The notes below the pieces were generated by a model that made no database searches, had not been told where the DNA came from, and saw only the letters and a program-made list of their open reading frames with translations. DNA of 64,000 nucleotides from Siphonodentalium dalli (lineage: Eukaryota > Mollusca > Scaphopoda > Gadilida > Siphonodentaliidae), in NCBI GenBank assembly GCA_032622095.1, contig CP136066.1, positions 172,853,164 through 172,917,163 on the forward strand. Direction: 5' to 3'. Positions 23,230-34,507 of the stretch are shown here, in pieces. Position numbers and translations under genes: made by a program. Position 1 is the stretch's first letter. Each line of letters begins with the position of its first letter.

Positions 23230-23561
23230 TTAATTTTCATCTGATATATGCGAGTCGACCATAGGTCGCCTCTCATATATAAGAGAATGCATTGGCCTGA
23301 CAATTTTTTATCAATTTGTCTTACATTCTTTAACAACTTTTATAATTTTTTATAATTATTTCTTACATTCTGTAACAATTTCGATAATTTTTTATCATTA
23401 TTTCTTACATGCTTTAACAATTATAAAAAATGATATAAAATTTGTTAGGCCAATGCATTCTCTTAAATATGCGAGGCGACCTATCGCATATATATGGTAA
23501 GAATGCAATGGCACAGGGTTTTTCGCAAAACTTCAGGAAGCTTTTGTCATGAAAAGGTTAA
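23230..23561. mobile_element. Chimeric element: F2 end, F3-type core
   Basis: The right end (GGGTTTTTCGCAAAACTTC then GGAAGCTTTTGTCATG and TTAA) is F2. Both hairpins carry the GTCGACCATAGGTCGCC loop characteristic of F3, F6 and F7, and the spacer is the F3-like TTACATTCTTTAACAATTTT. The left end is short: TTAA, a few bases, then the hairpin. Confidence 0.75.
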
Positions 23562-24214
23562 TTAATCAAAAGCTACTTAAATTTCAATAACATTACATGA
23601 AGATGGCTTTCATATGATGACATGATATTACGGACATTTGCGAATCATTTCCCTGTTTATATTATTCATTTATTTGGCTCTTATATAATTTAAATTTTCT
23701 AAATTTCCAAATATAATGCAAAAGTTTCAAAATTCATGTTCTATCATACCAGTATCACTGTCACCCATGTTTATGCACTGTAGTTTATCATAAGCACAGG
23801 TTTACATAAATTTAGCTGAATCAGTAATAAGTATCCCATACATCACACGCTGTCATCATACACTTGATCCATCTTGCAGAAAGAGGCCTGCAGAAACATA
23901 CCATATAACATCCAGTGATTTTCTCATTTGACAAGTCCCATGTTTTATGACCCATCCAAATGTTCTACATATGGACTCATCAGTTGTTATGTGTATATAA
24001 ATGTGTTGTTTGAGAACTTTAATGACGGAGCAATCATTGTACGCTGTCACATTCCCATCAAAATTTGGCCATAAGTTTGCCTTGTCATATTTATATGATT
24101 GCCCCCATCATAATGACATCCACAGGGCAGTCAGTAGGTTATAGGCATGGGAAGTAATCCATGTGATGCTTTGAGATCAAAAACTGCATTCTTGCTTATG
24201 AAGTAGAAAGTATT
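23562..24214. other. Intron, no recognised feature
   Basis: Nothing identifiable. Confidence 0.35.
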
Positions 24215-24464
24215 TTAACCCTTTCCATACTGAATAGATTATAAATGTATACATGGGAACGGTGCATTATTCATTTAGAGGGGTCATCAGGTAATAAAAG
24301 CAGACGACTGACAGAAAAACAGATAATACAAGAGCAGAATGATTCATATTCATTGGTGGGAAATTTTCAGATAATAAGTTCAACAAACGGTCGTTTGTTG
24401 AACTTATTATCTGAACATTTCCTAAGAGGTAACTACTCGTCAATGAGTATTTAGAAAGGGTTAA
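24215..24464 (+). mobile_element. F5 element, best full-length copy
   Basis: TTAA flanks CCCTTTCCATACTGAATAG and GAGTATTTAGAAAGGG. The central hairpin is strong: TCAGATAATAAGTTCAACAA, a short loop, then its complement. The element is 250 bp and has no coding capacity. Confidence 0.9.
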
Positions 24465-25379
24465 TGCTCCCATCAGTATAATATGAGAACATGGGCGGGT
24501 TAAAGAAAAAATAATTTTAGAATGAAACGTATTGACCCCGGGAATGAAACGCATAAAACCAGATACAAAACACCACTTGAATGTATGAAATGACTGCTAT
24601 ATAACATCATGCATTCCGTAGACTTAATTTGAAGATTTAATGCCACCTTAAGGTTAGACAACCCAAATTTCATCTATCATGTTTTCTGCTTCCTCCATCT
24701 GGTACCTACCTACCTCCCTAATTTCAGGAACTCCTATCCCATGTTATATAACTCCCACCTTATCTATACCTGATTATTTGAGCTAATTTGCAGCTTCCTG
24801 ACCAAAATCAGGAAATCCCATCAAAATTATCGTAATTATGCAACTTAGATTGGTGGAAGTGCACAAGACTGTTTATCTTTCCACCAATCCAGTCTCCCAT
24901 GCTATCTACCATCCATAATGATGTAAGAGATACAGGCTCACATGTGAAAGTATGTTATCCTTATATTATTTTCTCATATACAAATCCACCTTTAAACAGA
25001 TAAAGCCAGAAGTCATAGAGAGTGGCCTGTTGTTGCCTTGATGGGATAGTGAAAAGCCTTGTTTTGATAGCCCCATGTCCATATGGCGCTCGTGTTGACA
25101 GACAGGGATGTATGTAACAACAACATCCTTCTTCCTATGTAATACTTTGGTGCTGTTATCCACAGCCTATAGCATTGTGTAATGAGGCCTCATCTCTGAT
25201 GGGATTGGATGGGATTAGCATTACACCTATCAGTAATCCCTGTCTATTACCTCTGCCTGGGATCTCAGTTGCTTCGTGTTCTTATTGGTGCATCGATCTC
25301 GGTGCGTTGATGTGTTAACCTCCATGAGATCAGTAACAACCACACCCGTATCACTCCTTGCCCAGTCCAACTGAGTGTA
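24465..25379. other. Intron, no recognised feature
   Basis: Contains a moderately GC-rich stretch around 24900-25330 with no exon-like frame. Confidence 0.35.
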
Positions 25380-25700
25380 AAGGTAGTATGGATAAATCCC
25401 AATACACTCCCATTTCTCATCTCCCAGTTAAAATAAGCAGCAAGAAAGTATGAATAAATCACTATCCACCCCATACCTCATCTCCCAGTTAAAATAAGCA
25501 GCAAGAAAGTATGGATAAATCTCTATCCACCCCATACCTCATCTCCCAGTTAAAATAAGCAGCAAGAAAGTATGGATAAATCACTATCCACCCCATACCT
25601 CATCTCCGAGTTAAAATAAGCAGCAAGAAAGTATGGATAAATCACTATCCACCCCATACCCCATCTCCCAGTTAAAATGAGTGGCAAGAAAATATGGACA
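25380..25700. repeat. Minisatellite, 61-bp unit, about five copies
   Basis: The unit runs CAAGAAAGTATGGATAAATC through CCCCATACCTCATCTCCCAG to TTAAAATAAGCAG. Units begin near 25441, 25502, 25563, 25624 and 25685. The middle units are nearly identical and the outer ones diverge. Confidence 0.9.
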
Positions 25701-25763
25701 AACAATAAGGTGCCTTTTAAATCAATAATATTTCCTATTCCTGATTGATAATAAACAAAAATA

Positions 25764-25800
25764 AACATGAATGACTCTTTTATTGTGCTCAATAAAAATG
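25764..25800 (+). repeat. Segment Z, repeated inverted at 26456-26490
   Basis: ACATGAATGACTCTTTTATT and following bases are the complement of the sequence right after the F2 copy that ends at 26455. It marks an inversion or template-switch event between neighbouring F2 copies. Confidence 0.7.
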
Positions 25801-26052
25801 TTAACCCTTTCATGACTGGAGCTTCCTGTATTTTTGCGAAAACATGTCAATGTATTCTCTTATATATGTGAATCTCCCATAGAGAGCCTCGCATATGTAA
25901 GAGAATACATTGACCTAACATTATTTACCTTGACCTTGTGCATTCTCTTATATATGCGAGGTCCCTAATGGGAGACTCGCATATATAAGAGAATGCAATG
26001 GCACAGGATCTTTAATGCTGCACCAGCGCAGCTACCGTCATGGAAGCGTTAA
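25801..26052 (-). mobile_element. F2 element, reverse, intact
   Basis: TTAA + CCCTTTCATGACTGGAGC on one side and CAGCGCAGCTACCGTCATGG + AAGCGTTAA on the other, with two hairpin cores separated by TTATTTACCTTGACCTTGTG. Confidence 0.85.
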
Positions 26053-26197
26053 CGGCATCACATAGCTCTGCCAATAAATATCATAGCTAACTCAACAAGA
26101 CCCACCCACAATAACAATATAGCAATCAGACTTTTGTATGTCATAAGGTTTATGTTTAAATGTATTAATGAAAGTCCTATAGGCTCATAACTGTTAA
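26053..26197 (+). repeat. Segment X, copy 1
   Basis: ATCACATAGCTCTGCCAATA through GGCTCATAACTGTTAA. It is repeated at 26644-26786. Here its terminal TTAA is occupied by an F2 element. Confidence 0.85.
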
Positions 26198-26455
26198 CCC
26201 TATCATGGCGGGAACTGCGCTGGTGCAGCATTAAAACCCTGTGCCAGTGCATTCTCTTATATATGCGAGTCTCTGATACGGAGCCTCGCATATATAAGAG
26301 AATGCAATGGCTTACAAGGTCAAGGTAAATATTTTTAGGCCAATGCATTCTCTTATAAATGCGAGGTGCCCTATGGGCAACTCACATATATAAGAGAATG
26401 CATTGGCACAGGTTTTTCACAAAAATTCAGGAAGCTCCAGTCATGAAAGGGTTAA
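26194..26455 (+). mobile_element. F2 element, intact
   Basis: TTAA duplication on both sides. The left end is CCCTATCATGGCGGGAAC and the right end TCATGAAAGGG. The equivalent TTAA in the second copy of segment X is unoccupied, which supports TTAA targeting. Confidence 0.88.
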
Positions 26456-26485
26456 CATTTTTATTGCGCACAATAAAAGAGTCAT

Positions 26486-26640
26486 TCATGTTGGTGCAGC
26501 ATTACAGCATTAAAGACCAGTGCATTCTCTTACATATGCAAGTCTCACATAGGGAGCCTCGCATATATATAAGAGAATGCATTGGCTCACAAGGTCAAGG
26601 TGAATATTGTTAGGCCAATGTATTATTCTCTTATATAATG
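26486..26640 (+). mobile_element. F2 partial copy
   Basis: Starts inside the left arm (GGTGCAGCATTACAGCATTA), has one full hairpin and the AAGGTCAAGG spacer, and breaks off inside the second hairpin at TCTTATATAATG. Confidence 0.8.
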
Positions 26641-26643
26641 GGA

Positions 26644-26786
26644 AGATCACATAGCTCTGCCAATAAATATCTAACTTGACAGGACCCACCCACAATAACT
26701 GAACAATATAGCAATCAGACTTTTATATGTCATTAGGTTTATGTTCAACTGTATTAATGAAGGCCCTGTAGGCTCATAACTGTTAA
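26644..26786 (+). repeat. Segment X, copy 2 (empty TTAA)
   Basis: Matches 26053-26197 with scattered substitutions and ends AACTGTTAATGAAG, i.e. the F2 target without an element. Confidence 0.85.
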
Positions 26787-27768
26787 TGAAGCTCACAAAA
26801 AGCGTCTGTTTATAAAGGGACCATCTGAGGAACATCTCTGTACAGACATAAAGTGGTCCACTCATGGGGGTAATGAGGCCCCACCAGATTCATAAAAAAC
26901 TAGCTCTTAAATCTATTCTTTCCCTATCTCTTTATTAAGACCAAATCAAAATTCCTGGTTTCATTGGCCACCCGCTGACTTGGTCTGGGGCTCACAGAAA
27001 CCACCTGTTTTACTGTTAGTGAGGAAACAGACTTCGGGTCTGAAGCTCAGAGTTCTGGCTCGTTTTTTATTCCCTGTGTATCATTACCCCAGAAATATCT
27101 CATAAATTCTCTCCCAAATGGCTTTAAATGCCAGAAAATGCCATAAAACAGAGCTTGGGTTAGCAGTATGTGAAAAAATTAATGGAGCTGTGCGAAATAT
27201 TGTTTATGGCTCAAGTTTATGTGTGAAGGTATAAACTAAAGTATTGTTCCAGCTATATCCTTGTAATATTCCCTGGTATTATACCCTGGTAAACTAGCTA
27301 TGGCACCATCCTGGATGTAGGTATTAACCAGGCATCATGGATCCAGTGTTTAGGGGATGCTGTACTACTTTAATAGCACTGTGTTGTTTTATTGTAGCAC
27401 ACCTTGGGTGTACAATATTGTTTATTTCTGAAATTTCCGTGGAGGTGGTCACATGTGGTTGCAACAGGACGTTTCACTGTGGCACCCCCCCCCCCCCCCA
27501 TAACCAATTAGGTAGAGGCAGTTTTAAATTAAATTAAATCCACAGAACTCTCTTCGTATATGTTAAGCTTTGTAAAATGGATTTATCCTGAGGGGCCAAG
27601 AGCCTTGGCAAGAGGACTTAAGGGCAAAGACCCCAACATACAGAATGGAAATTTTTAAAGGAAATTAACATCCCTAAGTAGCTTATACCGGTAATACCCC
27701 CTCCCTGGGCCTCGGACCCTTGCTGCTAATACAGTTTAATGCATTATGTGGCCTATACAGTAAGTTTG
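26787..27768. other. Intron, no recognised feature
   Basis: A poly-C run occurs at about 27486-27499. No exon or element termini. Confidence 0.35.
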
Positions 27769-28042
27769 TTAATTACCCTTCCATGACTGGAGCTTTCAGA
27801 AATTTTGCGAAAACCCTGTTCCAATGCATTCATCTTATATATGCGAGTATCCCATAGGGAGCCTATGATATATAAGAAATCCATTGACCTAAAACTATTT
27901 ATATTGGCCTTGTAAGCCAATGCATTCTCTTATTTATGCGAGGCTCCCTATGGGAGACTCGCATATATAAGGGAATGCACTGGCACAGGATCTTTGATGC
28001 TGTAATGCTGCACCAGCGTGGCTCCCGTCTTGAAAGGGTCAA
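27769..28042 (-). mobile_element. F2 element, reverse, aged
   Basis: TTAA then TACCCTTCCATGACTGGAG on the left, GCTCCCGTCTTGAAAGGG + TCAA on the right. Both hairpins are present with small disruptions (an inserted A in CATTCATCTTATATAT). Confidence 0.75.
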
Positions 28043-28928
28043 ATGCATTTCTTCTATGGTCTTTACCTTATGATGATAAAATCTCACTGTTACCTGGTGG
28101 AAATTGAACCTTAACTGTATGTTCTGCCTCATCTCCTTTGAGTATATATCCGCTATCTACATCATGCTATTGATATATCAGCTAAGCTTCTACCTGTAAT
28201 AAATAGATATCAATTAATAATCAGCCAATCTGTCCAGAATGATATATTCCAGCCCATTCTAAAACCAACATCCATGAATGCTTTATTGTCATTAACACAT
28301 ATCCCATTCTATTATCTTGTATCTGAAAAATGATATGTCACTGATGAGCCAAAATCAAGTCAGATTGACACACTCCAGACTATTCTAAACCCATAATCAA
28401 TGTAACGCCTATTCTGATTGGAACATACCTGCCCTAAGCCAAATCATGTAATCAATCTCATTGGATTACTCATCATCTGCCACCATGTCTCTCAGAGAGG
28501 CATTTGTGCACAACACCTAACACTGTTTAAATGCACCATATCATTGTTATCTGGATCTTCCATGTTTTCTGGATGAACTCATATCACAAGAAAGCAATAC
28601 AGGTGTAGTACCTGTCAAGGATTTCCAAATAGACATTCATGACATTACCAGGTGTGCCAGAAGTCAGGGGAAGTTAGGGCAGCTGCCCCGTCCCCTTTAC
28701 CAAGTTGGGGGGGGGGGCAAATGCTCTTCCCGGCTTCTAGGCGCCATAAGAATATTAGTCAAATTCTGACATATCAGCATAAATGGGACCCTTTCAGTCA
28801 AGCCTACTATTTTTATAACAGACCGTCATGAAACTTTCAGGTGATCTCAGATAGAGAAAGAGTTCTTCCACTTGCTACACTCCAAACATTTGTGCGAGCC
28901 GTAAAATGTCCCAAATTGATTCTATGTT
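28043..28928. other. Intron, no recognised gene
   Basis: A G/C-rich patch at 28650-28745 (GCAGCTGCCCCGTCCCC and a run of G) resembles patches near 37800-37900 and 54940-55095. These may be fragments of another dispersed repeat. Confidence 0.35.
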
Positions 28929-29478
28929 TTAACCCTTTACCCAACAGAAGGGCCCTGTGCCAATGCATTCTATTATATATGCGAGTCGACCATAGGTCGC
29001 CTCGCATATATAAGAGAATGCATTGGCTTAACACATTAAAAATTATAAAATTGTTAAAGAATGTAAGAAAAAAATGGTAAACAGTGTTAAAAAAAGATTT
29101 TTTTTAGGCCAATGCATTCTCTTATATATGCGAGGCGACCTATGGTCGACTCGCATATATAAGAGAATGCATTGGCTTAACACATTAAAAATTATAAAAT
29201 TGTTAAAGAATGTAAGAAAAAAATGGTAAAAAGTGTTAAAAAAAAGTTTTTATTAGGCCAATGCATTCTCTTATATATGCGAGGCGACCTATGGTCGACT
29301 CGCATATATAAGAGAATGCATTGGCACAGGGCATAACTGTAACTATCACAATGTGGTCAAGAAGCCGGTTCCAATGATATCCATATTTGTATGGTTCTAT
29401 TGAGACAGTCCGAAGATATTTTAGGCTGTTGAAGCTTTATTTGGCCGGTTTTGGCCGGTTTGTTGGGTAAAGGGTTAT
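28929..29478 (-). mobile_element. F3 element with three hairpin cores
   Basis: TTAA + CCCTTTACCCAACAGAAGGG on the left; the long arm (TTGGCCGGTTTTGGCCGG, TTGTTGGGTAAAGGG) + TTAT on the right. Internally the hairpin core occurs three times, separated by two near-identical spacers (ACACATTAAAAATTATAAAA). The core-spacer unit has therefore been tandemly amplified inside the element. Confidence 0.88.
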
Positions 29479-30147
29479 ACCAGAAAATTTGAAATATATT
29501 ATATTGATGGAAGCATTTGCGGACAGGCATCCTCGATTCATATTTATTAATTTATACCACGGAAACTATATAAAACGTATTTAGGAAGAGATAATCCATC
29601 TTTAAAGGTTAGACTACGGTAGATAATGAATCTGATATTTAAATCAATGCATTACATTATCCATAGCATATGTTATTGAGTGAATTAATGCACTCCGCGG
29701 TATAAACTTACACGGGATTCCCCAGGCGGAATCAATTGTTCATCACCATGAATCCTCTTAGGGAAATTATTATGTAACCATTACGCAATATTCCTATATA
29801 CTCCATCACTGTAACTTTTCGAGCATATCAGGCGATGGGATGTTTTTTCATGACTGAATATCACACTATTAAGGTTCTTCCATTAGTTTCAGTCGACATA
29901 AAACATTGATAACATATAATGGATCAGGTTTTTATTCCGGGATTTGGTTTGATATTCTCTGCCTTAATCAATTTACTTCACACACTTAGAGATGTATCCA
30001 TGACTTATCAGTATACAGCTGGTTTACTACACCTGACTGGGAATTCCTGAGTGCATTCCGGCTATCATAGACAGATGTACTGTATGATTTCTCTAATGGT
30101 ATCATTGTAAATCACAGCCCTTCTTCAAAAGATTGTGACTTGACATT
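29479..30147. other. Intron, no recognised feature
   Basis: Nothing identifiable. Confidence 0.35.
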
Positions 30148-30546
30148 TTAACCCTTTACCCAACAGAAGGGCCCTGTGCCAATGCATTCTCTTATATATG
30201 CGAGTCGACCATAGGTCGCCTCGCATATATAAGAGAATGCATTGGCTTAACACATTAAAAATTATAAAATTGTTAAAGAATGTAAGAAAAAATGGTAAAA
30301 AGTGTTAAAAAAAGATTTTTTTAGGCCAATGCATTCTCTTATATATGAGAGGCGACCTATTGTCGACTCGCATATATAAGAGAATGCATTGGCACAGGGC
30401 GTAACTGTAACTATCACAATGTGATCAAGGAGCCGGTTCCAATGATATCCATATTTGTATGGTTCTATTGAGACAGACCGAAGATATTTTAGGCTGTTGA
30501 AGCTTTATTTGGCCGTTTTTGGCCGGTTTGTTGGGTAAAGGGTTAA
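30148..30546 (-). mobile_element. F3 element, complete
   Basis: Two hairpin cores with one spacer between a short left arm and the long right arm. It ends GGGTAAAGGG + TTAA, and that TTAA is also the left border of the next F2 copy. Confidence 0.9.
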
Positions 30547-30730
30547 CCCTTTCATGATGGGAGTTTCCCACATGGAACCTCACATATATAAGAGAATACA
30601 TTGGCCTAACAATATTTACCTTGTAAGTCAGTGCATTCTCTTATTCATCCAAGGCTCCCTATGGGAGACTCGCATATATAAGAGAATCACTGGCACAAGA
30701 TCTTTAATGCTGCACCGGCCCAGCTCCGGG
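30543..30730 (-). mobile_element. F2 copy sharing a TTAA with F3
   Basis: TTAA + CCCTTTCATGATGGGAG begins on the TTAA that closes the preceding F3. The hairpins are partly deleted and the copy fades after CTGCACCGGCCCAGCTCC. It ends about 120 bp before exon B. Confidence 0.8.
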
Positions 30731-30852
30731 CATCCCATCCCGTTTTTCCAAGAGGAAAAAAGGGACTCTTTTTTTTTGTTTTCATCAATTTAGTTTTTTT
30801 TCACAGGAAATTATAAGAGAGTTTTTAAGCAGAATCTCTGTTTTCTTTCCAG

Positions 30853-30995
30853 CACCAGGAAAGCCTGAAATAGTCCCAGAAGAGTGTAGTGCTGAGAACA
30901 ACAGTGTGACGATAGCGTGGCAGCCATATTACGGGAGCATCGTCGAGGCGTACACACTCGAACTCGATAACGGCAATGATAAGGGAGACTTCAGG
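30853..30995 (+). CDS. TRIM9: TRIM9-type E3 ligase, exon B (FN3 first half)
   Basis: This 143-bp exon completes an Ala codon with exon A and encodes PGKPEIVPEECSAENN... to ...LDNGNDKGDFR. It is the N-terminal half of the fibronectin type III domain: the VTIAWQPY strand and the YTLELDNG strand with the FN3 tryptophan are visible. The acceptor is TTCTTTCCAG and the donor AGG|GTGAGT (phase 0). FN3 in TRIM9 lies between the COS box and SPRY and is thought to contribute to partner binding. An F5 terminus begins 8 bp after the donor, and F2/F3 elements end about 120 bp before the acceptor. Confidence 0.92.
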
Positions 30996-30999
30996 GTGA

Positions 31000-31095
31000 G
31001 TATCCCTTTCTTTACTGAATGGATTCTCCCAATCAGTAACAAAAGTACTCCTTGGAATGATCTGTTTTTCATTTGGAGGGGTGTTTTGATAAAAC
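31000..31095 (+). mobile_element. F5 terminal fragment at the exon B donor
   Basis: GTAT + CCCTTTCTTTACTGAATGG is the F5 left end, starting 8 bp after exon B. The body continues to TTTGGAGGGGTGTTTTGATA and is then lost at a junction with F4. The preceding four bases are GTAT, not TTAA. Confidence 0.75.
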
Positions 31096-31275
31096 AAGTT
31101 TCTAAAGAACATATAAAACTTGTTAATTTGATAATAAAGATACATTCCAGAAAAGACGAGGCCTAAGCAGAATGAGGTCCCCAGAAGGTGAATTTAGTGA
31201 TGCTAGTCTGCTGTGCAGGTAGGGTCACAAAATTTGCCCTCTGGTGTCCAGCACCACAACTGAATATTTTCTGGC
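31096..31275. mobile_element. F4 copy, eroded
   Basis: AGTTTCTAAAGAACATATAA, TTTGATAATAAAGATAC and GCAGAATGAGGTCCCC are recognisable. The second hairpin arm is degraded (AAAATTTGCCCTCTGG). Confidence 0.65.
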
Positions 31276-31830
31276 CTGATTGGGGTTGGATAATTCTGGC
31301 TTTCTCCATGTAGTGTGGCCCAGGGCCCAGGCTAGCATTTGCATAACATATATCTGCCGCACTTGGCTGGGTTAACTGGACTGGGTTAGTATGATCAGAT
31401 AGTGCAATAACAGAGACAAGATTTATTACTCATGGAACAGTATAGCATTGAAGAAATTTGATTGACATTTATAATTCTATCACAAGATAAAAATAAATTT
31501 ATAATTATCACTAAAATTTTAAAGGGATTTCTACAAAGGGGTTGAAATCCATTCGTTCTCCCATTAGAGCGATAATGGTCGTAAACTTGCTATTAAAATT
31601 TTATTGGTCCTTGTGAGCCTATGTGATGATGTCATCGATTCCTCACATAAAAACCTCAGGTTTGAGACCCAACAAAGAAATCAGCATGTGTTTGTCACAT
31701 TCATCTTGTAATAATACACGTAATAAACCACGGTAATTAGCCACAATTATCGATCCCTTAATTATTGATCATTGCTGAATCATCTGCTTCCATTTTACTA
31801 AAGGTGTTAAACACAAAGGCATGTAAGGCC
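31276..31830. other. Intron, no recognised feature
   Basis: Nothing identifiable. Confidence 0.35.
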
Positions 31831-32078
31831 TTAACCCTTTACCCAACAAAACTGCCAAAACCGGCCAAATAAAGCTTCAACAGCCTAAAATATCTTCGGT
31901 CTGTCTCAATAGAACCATACAAATATGGATATCATTGAAACCGGCTCCTTGACCACATTGTGATAGTTACAGTTATGCCCTGTGCCAATGCATTCTCTTA
32001 TATATGCGAGTCGACCATAGGTCGCCTTGCATATATAAGAGAATGCATTGGCCTAAAAAAACACTTTTTACCATTTTT

Positions 32079-32145
32079 ATGTTTACCCATACCATAGTAT
32101 GGTAAACATAGTGTCGTTGCCCGGATTGACCACTCGTCGTTCGTC

Positions 32146-32180
<35 letters not shown>

Positions 32181-34094
32181 CTGTCTGTCTGTCTGTCCGT
32201 AGACACTTTACGAGTAATGCGATAACTCAAACATTTTCTATCCAATCGAAACCAAATTTTGTATATGGGTTTCTCAGCCCAAAATACAGATCGAGTTCGA
32301 ATTTGGGTTTGATCCGAGATTTTGTTACAGAGTTATGGCCCTTTTTCAACTTAGAATTCACGCATTCTGCCATAACTCAAACATTTTTTATCTGATTGGA
32401 ACCAAATTTGGTATGTGAGTTTCACAGCCAAAAATACAGATCGAGTTCGAATATGGGTTTGATCCGATTTATTTTAAAGGAGTTATGACCCTTTTTTCGA
32501 AAATAAAATAAATTTTAAAAAAATCCGATGCTCTAACCGAAATATTTTTTTGTCCGATTGTGTTCATATTTGATATGTAGGTTTATGATGACACACCCCT
32601 CACCTGTATAGTTTTTGGTATTGATTGGTTGATCAGTTTAGAAAATAATTAACCCTTTACATACATGCTATCCAATGCAATAAGTTGAACATATTTCTTC
32701 TGATCTGCCTCATATTTCTTACCTAGGTTTTTCTTAGCACGTTCTTCATCTGTATGGTTTTTGGTATTGTTTAATTAACCCTTTTCACTCTTATGTTTAC
32801 TTAGAATTCACCCAAGCTGCTATGACTCAAAACATTTTTCATCTGATCAACACAAAATTTGGTATATGAATTTATCACCCCTAAATACAGATCGAGTTCG
32901 AATATGGGTTTGATCCGATATATTTTAACAGAGTTATGACCCTTTATAATTCAAGTAATTACTGCTGGGAATTTGAAGAGAACATATATCCCACAGCAAT
33001 GTGTGTTATTGAAATGAGTTAATTATCACTATGACATTAGATACTACATGCTATAAAGCATGATAGTGGTACCACTGGCTGGCTGGACTTGTGTATCATA
33101 ATTATGTCAAACTGTGATTGATTACTCACTCTCTGGTGGAGTTCTGCTTTCTGTGCAATATGAAGTTAACCCCTTTGTTGAAACAGGTTTATTACATTAG
33201 CTATATGCACACACTATATGACACCTATTCTAAAATAATAAATTGGAATAGTCCATTGTTACTTTGTAGTGTTGTTTTACAGACATTGTTCTTTACAAAC
33301 ACTGTTGTCTTATCTTAGACAAAAATTTATCCACACATTCCTTAGTTCCATAACATGATGTCATTGAAAATGATTAACCCTCTTCACACATCATATGGTT
33401 TTGATGCTTTTCATTTAATCATTCTCCTATGTTATGTCCAGGTTGATGGTGATCCACTTTTGATTTGCATGGATTTGGGATTAAAATTAAACCATTCCAT
33501 AGACACATATTATGCGATAGACAGATATAATATTATCCCTTTCACTTTGAGCCAGGTTCAGTAAGGGTTTCAATACATCACCAATTGAATATTCATCATT
33601 AGAGGAAATGTCTTATTTTGAAATTCCCTCAATTGCATTTGGGCTCCAGGATAATATTAATGGTGCTGGTATTCTTGAGACTGACTTATTGTATGGGGTT
33701 CTAAATCCAATGACATGCTTTTCATAGACTATTTTGTGTTTATCAGTTCATTAGTTTGGGTAAGATTAACCCCATTCTATCCGATTTGATAACTCAAATA
33801 TTTCCATTGATTATGTTTATAGTTCTTGGCATAGTTGACGATAACACACCCCTAACCTGCATAGTGAGGGTCATTTGGTTTATTTGCTTAAAAATATTAA
33901 CATCCTCCACCAATCCTGTTGACACAATGTGATAACTAAATATTTTTCACACGATCACTATATAAAGTGTGAATTGTTGAAACTTTTTGCACTCATGAAA
34001 AGGTTGGTGTAAGGATTTATAAAATTTATAAAAATAGCTAATCGCTATCGCTAAGGTATGGGTTAAACATCTGCCGATCGTGATCGGCCTCTCG
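32079..34094 (+). mobile_element. Pearl / Helentron-associated-like element
   Basis: Inserted within a T-run of an F3 spacer without an evident target duplication. In order: a terminal ATGTTTACCCATACC, a (GTCT)n microsatellite (about 32135-32200), and a core of degenerate units of about 150 bp (ATAACTCAAACATTTT..., GATCGAGTTCGAATWTGGG, GAGTTATGRCCCTTT). These are followed by a complementary GGTATGGGTTAAACAT (34055-34070) and a 3' hairpin GCCGATCGTGATCGGC. This order is that of Helentron-associated elements (DINE/HINE) and of the Pearl elements of bivalves. No Rep/helicase coding sequence is present. Confidence 0.75.
32135..32205 (+). repeat. (GTCT)n / (GTCC) tetranucleotide microsatellite
   Basis: GTCC, then GTCTGTCTGTCTGTCT runs with interspersed GTCC units. 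It is part of the Helentron-like element, not an independent locus. Confidence 0.9.
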
Positions 34095-34236
34095 TTTCTT
34101 ACATTCTTTAACAATTTTATAATTTTTAATGTGTTAAGCCAATGCATTCTCTTATATATGCGAGGCGACCTATGGTCGACTCGCATATATAAGAGAATGC
34201 ATTGGCACAGGGCCCTTCTGTTGGGTAAAGGGTTAA

Positions 34237-34507
34237 GGCCATTAAACCCAGAATGTTTCTTTAAAACAACGACTCAAAAACATCTTTCAGTGTTGTAGGT
34301 GGATAGAATTTATTTAGTGACTACATGAAATGTTTAGAGTTTTGTACAAATACAATAATATGGAAGTTTATTAAATTTTTTGGAAAAATATAACTATGTA
34401 TTTGATAATGGAGGCTATGAGAAAAATGGTTGAGGCAGTAGTAGAATCAAAGAATAATTTAGTGAGGCTGTAAAACAGAATACCATAATTCCATGCTCAC
34501 ATGGATA
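34237..34507. other. Intron, no recognised feature
   Basis: Nothing identifiable. Confidence 0.35.

Larger units (their letters stand above)
31831..34236 (+). mobile_element. F3 element split by a 2-kb insertion
   Basis: The left half (31831-32078) runs TTAA + CCCTTTACCCAACA to the spacer motif ACACTTTTTACCATTTTT. The right half (34095-34236) resumes at TTCTTACATTCTTTAAC and ends TTGGGTAAAGGG + TTAA. The flanking DNA reads GGCC|TTAA on the left and TTAA|GGCC on the right. Without the insert the element is 390 bp, matching the 386-bp copy at 42391-42776. Confidence 0.88.

Noticed and set aside
29100-29330. Regular hairpins with spacers, superficially CRISPR-like
   Set aside because: Palindromic cores lie inside TTAA-flanked elements of an animal intron; spacers are near-identical, the opposite of a CRISPR array.
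34080-34298. Recurrent frames containing CILLYMRGDLWSTRIY or YKRMHWHRA
   Set aside because: They are translations of the shared F2/F3 hairpin core and have no independent support.
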